This document shows positions 10,251 to 18,987 of a stretch of DNA of 64,000 nucleotides, piece after piece. Made by a program: the position numbers and the translations under genes. Origin of the DNA: Clostridia bacterium. GTDB lineage: Bacteria > Bacillota > Clostridia > Oscillospirales > CAG-272. The notes below the pieces were generated by a model. It saw nothing but the letters and a program-made list of their open reading frames with translations. It searched no databases and had not been told where the DNA came from. The stretch covers positions 1 through 64,000 of the forward strand of contig JAFQFR010000038.1 in the NCBI GenBank assembly GCA_017398595.1, given 5' to 3'. The first letter of the stretch is position 1, and each line of letters begins with the position of its first letter.

Positions 10251-11678
10251 TTGAAACTGATCTACAATGTAAATGACAGACCGAAGTTCGGTCAGCTGAT
10301 CGTGTTTGCGATCCAGCAATTGCTTGCCATCATGGCGGCTACCCTCGTTGTCCCCGTCATCACGGGCAACGGCATGCAGCCCGCCGCAGCGCTCTTCGGC
10401 GCAGGTGCGGGTACTCTGGTGTATGTCCTGTTCACCAAGGCAAAAAGCCCCGTATTCCTCGGCTCGTCCTTTGCATTCCTCGGCTCCATGGCAGCAGCCT
10501 TCGCAGGCGGCGTTTCCATGCAGCTCGGATACCTCGGACTGATCCTCGGCGCGATTCTCGCAGGTCTTGTATATGTCATCATCGCGTTGATCGTAAAGGT
10601 TGCAGGTGTCAACTGGGTCAATAAGCTGATGCCCCCTGTCGTTATCGGCCCCACGGTCGCGATCATCGGTCTTTCGCTCGCCGGCAACGCTGTGGGCGAC
10701 CTCACCACGGGTGAAGTCACCAAGACCGTCACCGACACGGTTGCCGTCGTCAAAGACGGTGCTGCCGTGCTCGAAACCGTAGAATCCTCGGTCGTTGTCA
10801 CCTCTCCCTACGTCGCACTGCTCTGCGGCCTGGTCACCCTCGCCGTCACCATGCTGTGCTCCACCTTCGGCAAAAAGATGGTTCGCCTGATTCCTTTCAT
10901 CCTCGGTATCCTCGCAGGCTACGCCGTTGCAGCCATATTCACCGTGATCGGTAACGTGGCTGGCATCGATGCACTCAAGGTCATCAACTTCGGTTATCTC
11001 ACTGACCTCGTTGCGGGCGGCGTAACGATCGGCACGTTCCTGACCGTACCCGAGTTTACCTTCCTCACCGCGCTCGGCGGCTTTGGTGAGCTGAACGGCG
11101 CATACATCGCCTCTATCGCGGTCGCATACGTTCCCGTTGCATTCGTTGTCTTTGCGGAGCACATCGCAGACCACAAGAACATTTCTTCGATCATCGAAAA
11201 AGATCTGCTCGAAGATCCCGGTCTATCCCGCACCCTGCTCGGCGACGGTGTCGGCTCGATGGTCGGCGCCATCTTCGGCGGCTGCCCCAACACCACCTAC
11301 GGTGAGTCGGTCGGCTGCGTAGCCATTACCGGTAACGCGTCCGTCGTCACCATTATCGCCGCTGCGATCGGCGCTATGCTGATCGCTTTCCTCACACCGT
11401 TCGTTGCATTCGTCGATTCCATCCCGCCCTGCGTCATGGGCGGCGTATGCATGGCACTGTACGGCTTTATCGCCGTCAGCGGTCTCAAGATGGTGCAGAA
11501 GGTTGACCTCGAGGAAAACAGAAATCTGTTCGTCGTATCCACCATCCTCATCGCCGGCATCGGCGGTCTGACGCTCACCTTCGGCAAGGTCACCATCACC
11601 TCTATCGCCTGCGCGCTCATCCTCGGCATTCTGGCAAATGTGATGCTCTCGGGCAAAGACAAAAAAGATGCAGAGTAA
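10251..11678 (+). CDS. uraA: NCS2 family uracil/xanthine permease
   Basis: A 475-residue membrane protein with about 12-14 hydrophobic segments. It carries the NCS2 signatures QQLLAIMAATLVVPVIT near residue 23 and PNTTYGESVGCVAIT near residue 347. The family imports uracil or xanthine with protons, and the motifs fit the uracil branch best. The start is a TTG nine bases after GGAGG; no ATG is as well placed. The structured leader with terminator at 9971-10058 lies upstream and may control it. Confidence 0.9.
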   Translation: MKLIYNVNDRPKFGQLIVFAIQQLLAIMAATLVVPVITGNGMQPAAALFGAGAGTLVYVLFTKAKSPVFLGSSFAFLGSMAAAFAGGVSMQLGYLGLILGAILAGLVYVIIALIVKVAGVNWVNKLMPPVVIGPTVAIIGLSLAGNAVGDLTTGEVTKTVTDTVAVVKDGAAVLETVESSVVVTSPYVALLCGLVTLAVTMLCSTFGKKMVRLIPFILGILAGYAVAAIFTVIGNVAGIDALKVINFGYLTDLVAGGVTIGTFLTVPEFTFLTALGGFGELNGAYIASIAVAYVPVAFVVFAEHIADHKNISSIIEKDLLEDPGLSRTLLGDGVGSMVGAIFGGCPNTTYGESVGCVAITGNASVVTIIAAAIGAMLIAFLTPFVAFVDSIPPCVMGGVCMALYGFIAVSGLKMVQKVDLEENRNLFVVSTILIAGIGGLTLTFGKVTITSIACALILGILANVMLSGKDKKDAE

Positions 11679-11689
11679 ATAAAAAATGC

Positions 11690-11720
11690 AAAAAGGCATT
11701 GCGAAAGCAATGCCTTTTTT
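11690..11720 (+). terminator. Permease terminator
   Basis: AAAAGGCATTGC/GCAATGCCTTTT with a GAAA loop and six T residues. Confidence 0.92.
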
Positions 11721-11734
11721 ATGCGCTTCGGGGA

Positions 11735-11885
11735 AAGCAGGCTTCTCCCTGGGAAGAAGCTCCCGTGTAACGGGTGATGAGGGGTAGCCGCAACAGCGGC
11801 GTTATCCGTTATACGCCTATGGCGTATTCTACCCCTCATCCACCGCGTTGCGGTCCCCCTTCTCCCAAGGGAGAAGGCAGCTCTT
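11735..11885. repeat. Intergenic repeat family C, copy 1
   Basis: A roughly 150-bp imperfect palindrome bounded by CTTCTCCCTGGG and CCCAAGGGAGAAG, with inner words GATGAGGGG and CCCCTCATC. Related copies are at 27058-27155, 39335-39420, 59690-59745 and 63885-64000. Confidence 0.7.
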
Positions 11886-11898
11886 TACCCTTAAACCA

Positions 11899-12828
11899 TC
11901 AATAGCTCAGCGTTTTCACAAGCGTGGGATACACATTGTACAGCGCCTGCAGGGTGGTGCGGCTCGCGGAGCCGGGATCGAGGAGCTTGAAATTCGATGC
12001 GGTCAGCTCGCCGCCCGAGAAGCCGTACACCACGGCGAAATGCGTCGAACCGTTCGACTTTTTCACATGCACGATGACAGGCTTGCCCGCGGCAAGCTGA
12101 CTGTACATGTACGCAAGCGTATTTTCGCCGCGCGAGTAGGGGGACGGCCAATAGAGCGCGCCCGTGGACGTGAAGCTCTGGTTTTTAATAACGGTCGCGG
12201 GCGTGACGGTCGTGCCCGTGCGATAGCTCTCGGTCATCGCAAGCGATGTGACCGCGCAGCCGTGCGTGGAAACAGGCTCGTTCGAGCCGGGCAGGCGCAG
12301 CGAGGTATAATTATACTGCTTGTAGGACGGCACCGACAGCGTGATCGCCGAGCGGGCAGTCGAGGTGGAACCCTCGATCGTCAGATACGCGGTCGAAGCA
12401 TAGCCGGTCTTGTTGCCGTCGTACAGGATCTTATAAAAATTGCCGTATGTACCGAGGATGACCACCTGCTCGCCCTTCTGCAGTTTGCCCACGATCGAAG
12501 CCGATGCGGACGCGCCCGCGCGGACGTTGAGCGCGGTGCTCTGCGTGCGCACGGTCGCGGTGGAAAGCCCCATGGCAGTCACATAGTCGCCGTGTACATA
12601 GCCGTAGCTGTTCGGTGCATACTCTGTATACCACCAATTTCCGCTCTTGCTGATGAGCGTGATGGTCGATCCGCTCGCAAGCGTGGTTTTGATCGTCGAA
12701 GATGTGGTTGCCGCCGTGCGTACATTCAGGCGGTCATTCACCCTGCCGCCGTCGAGTGCGGAAGCGCTGACCGCTAACAGCAGCGTGAGTGCGGGGACAG
12801 ACAAAAATGTCCAAAATTTCTTGTGCAT
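11899..12828 (-). CDS. Secreted SH3b-SH3b-C39-like cysteine peptidase
   Basis: A 309-residue exported protein. Residues 1-24 form a signal peptide. Two bacterial SH3 domains follow (about 28-87 and 92-153) with the usual LNVRTAAT and LNVRAGAS starts. The C-terminal domain is C39-like papain fold, with likely triad Cys191 (STHGCAVTS), His263 (STHFAVVYG) and Asp284 (LLDPGS). The SH3b domains suggest binding to peptidoglycan at the cell surface. The start is preceded by AAAGGAGG. It is divergent from dus. The peptide target is unknown. Confidence 0.85.
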   Translation of the reverse strand: MHKKFWTFLSVPALTLLLAVSASALDGGRVNDRLNVRTAATTSSTIKTTLASGSTITLISKSGNWWYTEYAPNSYGYVHGDYVTAMGLSTATVRTQSTALNVRAGASASASIVGKLQKGEQVVILGTYGNFYKILYDGNKTGYASTAYLTIEGSTSTARSAITLSVPSYKQYNYTSLRLPGSNEPVSTHGCAVTSLAMTESYRTGTTVTPATVIKNQSFTSTGALYWPSPYSRGENTLAYMYSQLAAGKPVIVHVKKSNGSTHFAVVYGFSGGELTASNFKLLDPGSASRTTLQALYNVYPTLVKTLSY

Positions 12829-12904
12829 TTGTTTACCTCCTTTTCATTTACAATTTTACCATAGCGAGGACCGCCTGCACAGTCCTAAATATCTGGTAAA
12901 AAAG

Positions 12905-12933
12905 TTGACAGAAGGTGGCGAAAATGGTACTAT
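12905..12933 (+). promoter_or_regulatory. Promoter of dus
   Basis: TTGACA (12905-12910), a 17-bp spacer and TACTAT (12928-12933) with an extended TG. Confidence 0.78.
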
Positions 12934-12961
12934 AAGGATACTACAAAATTCGAGGAACTCT

Positions 12962-13939
12962 ATGAAAATACATTCGATAGACATACCGCACGGACTCTGC
13001 CTTGCGCCGCTCGCGGGCGTGAGCGACCGTGCGTTTCGCAAGATCTGTCGCGCGCACGGGGCAGAATACCTGTGCAGTGAAATGGTCAGCGCGGCGGCGA
13101 TCTGCTACGGCGACAAAAAAACGCCGAAGCTCTGCGAGTTCGGCGAGGACGAAATGCCGATCGCACTGCAGCTCTTCGGCTCCCGCCCCGACTTTATGGC
13201 AGAGGCGGCGCGCCGCATCTCGGACGGCTCGCTCGCCGACTACGTCAAGGTGCCCGCCGCGATCGACATCAACATGGGCTGCCCCGTGCGCAAGATCGTC
13301 TCGAACGGCGAGGGCAGCGCCCTGATGCGCGATGTGCCCCTGGCGGCAAGCATCGTGCGCGCGGTGGTCAATGCCACGCATCTGCCCGTCACCGTCAAGA
13401 TCCGCGCAGGCTTTGACGAGGCGCACAAAAATGCCCCCGAGATGGCAAAAGCACTCGAGGACGCGGGCGCGGCAATGATCTGTGTACACGGGCGCACACG
13501 CGCACAGATGTACAGCGGCAAAGCCGACCTGCAGATCATCGCCGCCGTCAAAAACGCCGTCAAGATCCCCGTGGTGGGCAACGGCGACATCTTTTCCGCC
13601 GAGGCGGCAAAGACCATGCTTGTCGAGACCAGATGCGACGGCATTATGATCGCGCGCGGCGCAATGGGCAATCCCTGGATCTTTGACGAGCTGACCGCCT
13701 TTTTCGAGGGCAAGCCGTACACCCCGCCCACCACCGCCGAGATCATCGCCGAGGCGGCGCACCACCTCGACCTTGTGTGTCAGTTCAAGGAAGAACGCTT
13801 CGCCATCCCCGAGGCGCGCAAGATCATGGCGCACTACATCCACGACATTCGCGGCGCTTCCGCCGCCCGCGGCAAGCTCAACTTTGCCGAAACGGCCGAC
13901 GAGATGAAAAGCATCCTGTATGCGCTGGTAAACGAATAA
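12962..13939 (+). CDS. dus: tRNA-dihydrouridine synthase
   Basis: A flavin enzyme that reduces uridine in tRNA D-loops. The 325-residue protein has the N-terminal LAPLAGVSDRAFR and the catalytic Cys107 in DINMGCPVRK. KIRAGFD, CVHGRTRAQMYSG and NGDIFS are also typical, and a helical C-terminal tRNA-binding domain follows. I chose the ATG at 12962, since GAGGA lies before it and the promoter is only 29 bases upstream. The open frame extends further 5' but would run through the promoter. It is transcribed alone. Confidence 0.95.
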   Translation: MKIHSIDIPHGLCLAPLAGVSDRAFRKICRAHGAEYLCSEMVSAAAICYGDKKTPKLCEFGEDEMPIALQLFGSRPDFMAEAARRISDGSLADYVKVPAAIDINMGCPVRKIVSNGEGSALMRDVPLAASIVRAVVNATHLPVTVKIRAGFDEAHKNAPEMAKALEDAGAAMICVHGRTRAQMYSGKADLQIIAAVKNAVKIPVVGNGDIFSAEAAKTMLVETRCDGIMIARGAMGNPWIFDELTAFFEGKPYTPPTTAEIIAEAAHHLDLVCQFKEERFAIPEARKIMAHYIHDIRGASAARGKLNFAETADEMKSILYALVNE

Positions 13940-13993
13940 AAAAGCTACATTGGGGCACCCTCCGTAAGAAAGGTGCCCCAATGTAGCTTTTTA
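13939..13993 (+). terminator. dus terminator
   Basis: A perfect stem of about 21 bp that begins AAAAAGCTACATTGGGG, with a 12-base loop. It should also end transcription from the opposite side. Confidence 0.93.
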
Positions 13994-14051
13994 ACCTTGG
14001 CTCTGATCCCATTATTTGTTTCGGTACACGGATTACATCCTCATCAATATA

Positions 14052-14088
14052 TTATCCAAAATCGCACTTTTTTCATTTTTGGGAAATA
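14052..14088. repeat. Flanking repeat of the ATPase gene, left copy
   Basis: Ends with TTTTCATTTTTGGGAAATA (14070-14088). With the upstream ATCCAAAAT it forms an imperfect inverted repeat. The right copy at 15320-15357 has the same layout. Confidence 0.7.
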
Positions 14089-14090
14089 TC

Positions 14091-15284
14091 TTATTTGTTC
14101 AGTAGCCAATCCGCTACATCAACAATTTTAACTCCCTCATATTGATATTCAGGGTTTCTTGTTCGTGCGATCACCATTTTAGGATAAGCATCTTTAATTT
14201 TAAGTAGAGGATCTACTTCTCTCTTAAACGTATCAGGGTGGCTTATATTGTCCGAAACCTGAATATAAATTTTCTCGTTTCTCTTAAGGGCCACAAAGTC
14301 AATCTCTTTTTTATACAAAACGCCTACATAAACCTCGTATCCACGTCTGAGCAATTCCATTGCAACGATATTCTCGATCACTCTGCCGTTATCCAAATTC
14401 TTGGTACCGAGCTTGGCATAACGGAAGGTATGGTCGCTCAAATAATACTTATCGTTTGAAGCAAGATACTTTTTACCTTTAATGTCATATCTGCGGAACT
14501 TATAGAAAGCAAAAGCATTACAAAGGTAGTTCAGATAATTACCAACCGTCTTGTGATTGATTTTATCCTTATTCGATGTAAGGGTGTCCGTAATACTTCT
14601 TGCTGAGGTTAGGTTAGACACGTTATCCATTAAGAATTGGGAAATTCTATCCATCAAAGCAGGATTTTTGATTTTATACTTTTGACGTATATCTCTTAAA
14701 ATCAAAGTATCAAAAACAGTTTCGATATAGTCATATTTATCCTCTTGCTCTTTGTACAGATAAGAACCGGACATACCGCCTTCAAGCATATAGTTATCAA
14801 AGGCAGTATATTTGTCTGTTATTCCAAAGTAATGTACGTATTCGGAAAAGGAAAACGGATATACCTTGATTTCAAAGGTTCTGCCGGTAAACAATGTTGC
14901 CAAGTCGGAGCTAAGCAGGAAAGCATTGGAACCCGTGATATAAATATCGTACATCTCGGTTGCGTGTAAATTGTTTATACACAACTCAAAGTCGGTGCAC
15001 ATTTGAATTTCATCTATTAAAACAAAATTCTCTTTGCCTTCTGCATAATTGGTTTCGATATATTCATTTAGTGCTTTGTATTCCTTTAGGTTGTCATACT
15101 TAGACAGATTAAAGTTGATATGGATAATATTAGCGTCAGGAATATTTTCCTGCACATAGGCTTTGAAGGCTTCCAATAGCTTCGATTTGCCGGAACGACG
15201 TACACCTGTCATCACTTTTATATCGGGAGTTCCGATAACGCCTATCATTTTATCTAAATATTGTTTTCTTTCAATCAGTTTCAC
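14091..15284 (-). CDS. AAA ATPase with DUF4143 (AAA_14 family)
   Basis: A 397-residue protein with Walker A GVRRSGKS at 27-34, Walker B FVLIDE at 87-92 and a downstream TGSNAFLLSS sensor region. The C-terminal DUF4143 part ends in a nuclease-like YKKEIDFVAL segment. The family is common, often mobile and has no firmly known function. The start is a GTG after GAGGTGA. The gene is clearly more AT-rich than its neighbours, sits alone between two convergent genes and is framed by matching repeats, all signs of transfer. Confidence 0.88.
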   Translation of the reverse strand: MKLIERKQYLDKMIGVIGTPDIKVMTGVRRSGKSKLLEAFKAYVQENIPDANIIHINFNLSKYDNLKEYKALNEYIETNYAEGKENFVLIDEIQMCTDFELCINNLHATEMYDIYITGSNAFLLSSDLATLFTGRTFEIKVYPFSFSEYVHYFGITDKYTAFDNYMLEGGMSGSYLYKEQEDKYDYIETVFDTLILRDIRQKYKIKNPALMDRISQFLMDNVSNLTSARSITDTLTSNKDKINHKTVGNYLNYLCNAFAFYKFRRYDIKGKKYLASNDKYYLSDHTFRYAKLGTKNLDNGRVIENIVAMELLRRGYEVYVGVLYKKEIDFVALKRNEKIYIQVSDNISHPDTFKREVDPLLKIKDAYPKMVIARTRNPEYQYEGVKIVDVADWLLNK

Positions 15285-15319
15285 AGGAAATCACCTCGCT
15301 AAGTTATTATACCACATTT

Positions 15320-15357
15320 AATTCCCAAAATCAATATATTTTCGTTTTTGGGAAATA
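15320..15357. repeat. Flanking repeat of the ATPase gene, right copy
   Basis: An inverted repeat of TTCCCAAAA and TTTTTGGGAA; its right half TTTTCGTTTTTGGGAAATA (15339-15357) matches the left copy in 18 of 19 bases. It lies just upstream of the ATPase start and could also be its operator. Confidence 0.7.
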
Positions 15358-15387
15358 CAAATCTAACGAGAACAATGATTTCAAAGA

Positions 15388-15432
15388 GAGAAAGGGAGAC
15401 TACTTCCTTACGAAGCGTCTCCCTTTCGGCGA
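15388..15432 (-). terminator. mscL terminator
   Basis: AAAGGGAGAC and GTCTCCCTTT form the stem around a loop of about 17 bases. The following T run is short on the minus strand, so the signal is moderate. Confidence 0.6.
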
Positions 15433-15441
15433 CTTTTTTGC

Positions 15442-15804
15442 TTACTTTTCTTCTTTCTTTGCTTCACGCTTTTGTTGCATCTTGTTGAAAACGCGGAGCA
15501 CGGTGAAGATGGTCAGTGCCACGATCAGAAAGTCGATGACGGTCTGGATGAAGTTACCGTAGCAAAGTGCGGTTTCCGCCGTAACGATCGCGCCCTCTGC
15601 GTCGAGCACAGCCTCTCGGATGACCCATTTCCAGTCGGAAACGCTGAGTCCGCCGACAAGCAGGCTGACCAGCGGCATGATAATATCATTGACCAGCGAG
15701 GTCACGATCTTGTTGAACGCGCCGCCGACAACGACACCGACTGCCATGTCTACAACATTGCCCTTCGCGATAAAAGCTTTAAAATCTTCAGAAAACTTTC
15801 CCAT
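15442..15804 (-). CDS. mscL: Large-conductance mechanosensitive channel
   Basis: MscL opens under membrane tension to release solutes after osmotic downshock. The 120-residue protein has the typical amphipathic N-terminus (FKAFIAKGNVVDMAVGVVVG), a first helix with the small-residue pore pattern, the NDIIMPLVS turn, a second helix (NFIQTVIDFLIVALTIFTV) and a charged C-terminal bundle. Length matches the family. It is monocistronic, with its own strong promoter and a terminator. Confidence 0.96.
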   Translation of the reverse strand: MGKFSEDFKAFIAKGNVVDMAVGVVVGGAFNKIVTSLVNDIIMPLVSLLVGGLSVSDWKWVIREAVLDAEGAIVTAETALCYGNFIQTVIDFLIVALTIFTVLRVFNKMQQKREAKKEEK

Positions 15805-15839
15805 GATGTACGTCCTTTCGGCAAAATAATAGTACTTAT

Positions 15840-15868
15840 ATTATATATTTTGTCGAATAATTTGTCAA
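15840..15868 (-). promoter_or_regulatory. Promoter of mscL
   Basis: On the minus strand TTGACA (15868-15863), a 17-bp spacer and TATAAT (15845-15840): a perfect consensus promoter. Confidence 0.92.
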
Positions 15869-15879
15869 CCGTAAAAACA

Positions 15880-16410
15880 CTATCGCAATGCCGAAAGTGC
15901 GCTGACCGCGTTTTCGCACAGCGGCTTTGTATGCTCGGCGAGAAAGGCTTCGCTGTACGGCAGAGAGGTGCCGAGCTCGCTGAGGTAGAAGAACGGCGCA
16001 GCGTCCGCCCCATCCGCAAGCGTCAGGTACAGCGCGCCGTCATCCCCCGAAAACGCCATGCTCTCCCCCGCAAAGCCGCAGTTGTGCAGTCTGTCGCATG
16101 CCGCAAGCAGCGGGCGCATGGCGGCAAAACGGAACAGCACGCGCCGCGCCGCGATCGCCTTCGGCACATCCATGCGGCGGACAAACAGCTCACAGCCGCC
16201 GCCCTTATCCTTGAATGCCTGTATGTACAAACGGTCGCGCGCCGCCTCAAACCCGAGTGTGCGTTTTGCCTCGTCGAGGATGCTCCAGATGGCGCGCCGC
16301 GTCTCGGTATTCTCATAATCGAGCCGCTCGAACTCGATCGCGTAGTATTCCATGTCTTCTTTGGTGAGCATGACTTTGAGCGCGTTCTCTCCGATCTGTA
16401 TCAGTTCCAT
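15880..16410 (-). CDS. MecA-like ClpC adaptor protein
   Basis: MecA-type adaptors feed substrates to ClpC and repress competence in Bacillus. This 176-residue protein has the N-terminal pattern MELIQIGENALKVMLTKEDME, an acidic FERLDYENTETRRAIWSILDEAK segment, and a C-terminal domain with DRLHNCGF and GALYLTL strands as in the family. The linker is short compared with B. subtilis MecA (218 residues). No competence genes are nearby. Its promoter is just upstream. Confidence 0.75.
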   Translation of the reverse strand: MELIQIGENALKVMLTKEDMEYYAIEFERLDYENTETRRAIWSILDEAKRTLGFEAARDRLYIQAFKDKGGGCELFVRRMDVPKAIAARRVLFRFAAMRPLLAACDRLHNCGFAGESMAFSGDDGALYLTLADGADAAPFFYLSELGTSLPYSEAFLAEHTKPLCENAVSALSALR

Positions 16411-16445
16411 ATGCGGCGCCGCCCCTTTCGTGTATTCATACTAAC

Positions 16446-16473
16446 ATTATAGTAAATTCGCGCAAAAATGTAA
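16446..16473 (-). promoter_or_regulatory. Promoter of the mecA-like gene
   Basis: On the minus strand TTACAT (16473-16468), a 16-bp spacer and TATAAT (16451-16446). Confidence 0.65.
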
Positions 16474-16617
16474 CCCCTAACTTTTCGGAAAGAGAGGGAG
16501 TCTCCCCCCACTTCCCCTATTTTCTCCGCCGAAACTGTATATTCAAAGGATAAGTGGCAAAAATATCTGCGTGTAAGATGGATTTCCCCTATTTTTGAAT
16601 GAAACGGAGTTGAGTTT

Positions 16618-16869
16618 TTGCGCGGCTGTCAGAGAAAGATCATATTGCTCAAAGGAACCGACTCGCAGATCTTTGACGAGGCGTATTTTCTGCTCCGTCG
16701 CGAGTCCGAAGATCGCGGGCAAGAGGAGATCGTGCGCGAGGCACAGCGGATCATCGACCGCAACACCACGCGCCGCCGTCGCCACCACCTGAGTCGTCGG
16801 GATGTCATCGCCTTTGCCATCGGCACCGTCTGCGGCATTGTCTGCGGGCTGCTGCTGTCCCTGCTGTAA
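16618..16869 (+). CDS. Small conserved-looking membrane-anchored protein
   Basis: An 83-residue protein starting at a TTG eight bases after GGAG. The N-terminal half, KIILLKGTDSQIFDEAYFLLR, looks like a compact soluble motif. It is followed by an arginine-rich stretch (RRRRHHLSRR) and one C-terminal hydrophobic helix (residues about 65-83), so the protein is probably tail-anchored with its N-terminus in the cytoplasm. I have the impression that similar small proteins recur in Clostridia but cannot confirm it. It lies just before dapB and has its own terminator. No function is known to me. Confidence 0.6.
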   Translation: MRGCQRKIILLKGTDSQIFDEAYFLLRRESEDRGQEEIVREAQRIIDRNTTRRRRHHLSRRDVIAFAIGTVCGIVCGLLLSLL

Positions 16870-16876
16870 CGCCTGC

Positions 16877-16912
16877 GCCTGCACGGCGGCAATGCCGCCG
16901 TGCAGGCATTTT
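16877..16912 (+). terminator. Terminator after the small membrane protein gene
   Basis: GCCTGCACGGCGGC/GCCGCCGTGCAGGC with loop AAT and five T residues. Confidence 0.85.
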
Positions 16913-16955
16913 TCGTTTGGGGCGCACATATGCTTTTACGAGAGGTGGTGAGCAT

Positions 16956-17726
16956 ATGCGCGCATTGATTTCGGGCGCCATGGGGCGAATGGGACAGCAG
17001 TGCGTCCGTATTTTTACAGAAGAAAAGATCGAGCTGCCGATCCTCGTGGATCCGCGTGCCGAAACGTCCGACGGAAGGCTGTTTGCGCGCTTTTCGGATG
17101 TGCCGCAGGCACTTGCCTGCGACGTGGCAGTGGATTTCTCCTCGCCCGCGGCACTGGATGCGCTACTGGACTTTTGCCGTGCGCGAAAGATCGGTGCGGT
17201 GCTTGCCACGACGGGATTTTCGACCGGGCAGCTCGACAGGATCGCCGAGGCGGCAAAAGAGATCCCCATTTTTCTCAGCCGCAACATGTCGATCGGCGTG
17301 AATATCCTCGGGCGGCTGTGCGAGCTGCTGGCAAAGGCGCTCGCCCCCGACTGCGACATCGAGATCGTGGAGACGCACCACGCCGCCAAAGCGGACGCGC
17401 CGAGCGGCACGGCGCTCTACCTTGCCGACATGGTCAAGCGTGGCAGCGGCGGCGGCAGTTTTGTCTACGATCGCCGCGTATCCGAGCGGCGAAAGCCGGG
17501 CGAGATCGGCATCCATTCGCTGCGCGGCGGCAGCGTGGTGGGACGGCACGAAGTCTGCTTCTTCACCAAAGGGGAAAGCCTGTATCTCTCCCACGCCGCC
17601 GAAGATCGCGAACTGTTTGCGCGCGGCGCCCTCGCCGCGGCGCGCTTCCTCACCGCAAAGGAGCGCGGGCTGTTCGGCATGGATGACCTCGTGGAAGAAA
17701 TATTTAAATCCGCGAAAATTTTGTGA
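16956..17726 (+). CDS. dapB: 4-hydroxy-tetrahydrodipicolinate reductase
   Basis: DapB makes tetrahydrodipicolinate for lysine and meso-diaminopimelate, which crosslinks peptidoglycan. The 256-residue protein has the nucleotide-binding GAMGRMG at 7-13 and the catalytic signature ETHHAAKADAPSGTA at 139-153. A substrate region rich in RRGGSVVGRHE-like residues follows. The ATG at 16956 follows GAGGTGGTGA. The gene stands apart from other dap genes, as often happens in Clostridia. Confidence 0.96.
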   Translation: MRALISGAMGRMGQQCVRIFTEEKIELPILVDPRAETSDGRLFARFSDVPQALACDVAVDFSSPAALDALLDFCRARKIGAVLATTGFSTGQLDRIAEAAKEIPIFLSRNMSIGVNILGRLCELLAKALAPDCDIEIVETHHAAKADAPSGTALYLADMVKRGSGGGSFVYDRRVSERRKPGEIGIHSLRGGSVVGRHEVCFFTKGESLYLSHAAEDRELFARGALAAARFLTAKERGLFGMDDLVEEIFKSAKIL

Positions 17727-17790
17727 TCTCTGTTGACATTTTCACTCTAACGTGTTTCAGCCAATGGCTCAAGGAGCGAGGACGATAACG

Positions 17791-17823
17791 AAAAAGCGAT
17801 ACCCATTTCGGGTATCGCTTTTT
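17791..17823. terminator. Bidirectional terminator between dapB and the CPBP gene
   Basis: AAAAAGCGATACCC/GGGTATCGCTTTTT with a five-base loop. It serves the two convergent genes. Confidence 0.9.
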
Positions 17824-17831
17824 CGTTTACA

Positions 17832-18851
17832 TTATGCCATTTGTATCAATATAACTTCGAGAAACGGCATGAAGCTGCAGAGGGCGATAAACAGGATCAC
17901 GCCGACGTTGACAAACGCCGTGCTCGCCTCGCTGTCGTGCGGGAGCGTCAGCTCCGCCTCGGCAAAGCGCAGGCGCTTTTTGTATATGCCGAGCAGGACA
18001 AAGCCCGCGATCACCGCGCCCATGACAAGCATGCTGTACAGCAGTATGAGCGCATATCCGATCGGATTTTCTGCGATGAGCTGCATCTGCTGCTCTGCGG
18101 TCTCTGCTGCCGCCAGCGCGTCAAGATCAAACTGCTGCAAAAGGACGCCCGGCAGCAGCCCACCGAAGAAATTATACGCCGCATGCAGCAGCCAGCAGGC
18201 GGTCAGCTTACCCGTGCGCAGGTAGAGATAGCTGAGCACGAGTCCGATCAAAAATGCATAGAAGAATTGCTCGGGATTGGTGTGGAAAAAGGCAAACAGC
18301 AGCGCCGAAAAAAAGATCGCCAGCTTTTCGCCGTAAGCACGCGTGCGGTCGAGGATCATTTTGCGGAAAACGAGCTCCTCAAACAAGGGACCGACGATCA
18401 CGACACACAGGAGCGTCACATACCACGGCAGATCTGTCATCACATCGGAAACATTCGTACCGATGGGAATTCCCGTTGCCTGCTCCAATATTGCCGACGA
18501 GAGCGTGCCGAGGATGCTGCCGACATACGACATGGCATAGGCGATGAGAAACAGAATGCCGATCGTACCGAGGTTGACTTTGCCGCGCTGCGGAGCGGCG
18601 CACTTTGTGCCGCGCAGGCACAGCCGAAAGAGCGGCACGCCGGCGCCGTACATGCTCACACAGGAGATCAGTTCCGCCGCCCATGTCGGGTAGCTCCGCA
18701 CGCCGAGGGCATATGCCAAAATAAATTGTATCAAATACATCGCCGCATACGTCGCCGCGAAAAACGCGATCAGCGCAAGCCCGATGCGCGAAAATTGCTT
18801 TTTGGCGCTTTTGAAATCATAGGTGGGTTGTCCCACAGGGGTTTGATCCAT
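17832..18851 (-). CDS. CPBP family intramembrane glutamic endopeptidase
   Basis: A 339-residue protein with about eight hydrophobic segments. The abortive-infection/CAAX-protease motifs are in order: Glu158-Glu159 and Arg163 in EELVFR, His190 in FAFFH, and His223/Asn227 in LLHAAYN. Family members cleave prenylated or membrane peptides, or give immunity to bacteriocins; this substrate is unknown. No bacteriocin gene lies nearby. It is transcribed alone from a perfect promoter, divergent from the EIIC gene. Confidence 0.9.
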   Translation of the reverse strand: MDQTPVGQPTYDFKSAKKQFSRIGLALIAFFAATYAAMYLIQFILAYALGVRSYPTWAAELISCVSMYGAGVPLFRLCLRGTKCAAPQRGKVNLGTIGILFLIAYAMSYVGSILGTLSSAILEQATGIPIGTNVSDVMTDLPWYVTLLCVVIVGPLFEELVFRKMILDRTRAYGEKLAIFFSALLFAFFHTNPEQFFYAFLIGLVLSYLYLRTGKLTACWLLHAAYNFFGGLLPGVLLQQFDLDALAAAETAEQQMQLIAENPIGYALILLYSMLVMGAVIAGFVLLGIYKKRLRFAEAELTLPHDSEASTAFVNVGVILFIALCSFMPFLEVILIQMA

Positions 18852-18877
18852 GTAAAAAGCCTCCTTTTCATGCCAAA

Positions 18878-18955
18878 ATTATAACACATACCGCCTGCCA
18901 TGTCAATTTTCTGTGCGATTTCTCTATTGTCTTATCCGACAGATTGTGTTATAAT
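18878..18955. promoter_or_regulatory. Divergent promoters for the CPBP and EIIC genes
   Basis: Minus strand: TTGACA (18906-18901), 17 bp, TATAAT (18883-18878), perfect consensus. Plus strand: TTGTCT (18927-18932), 17 bp, TATAAT (18950-18955) with an extended TG. Confidence 0.9.
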
Positions 18956-18987
18956 TTTATCAAATTTTTCAAAAAAGGAACCACGCC

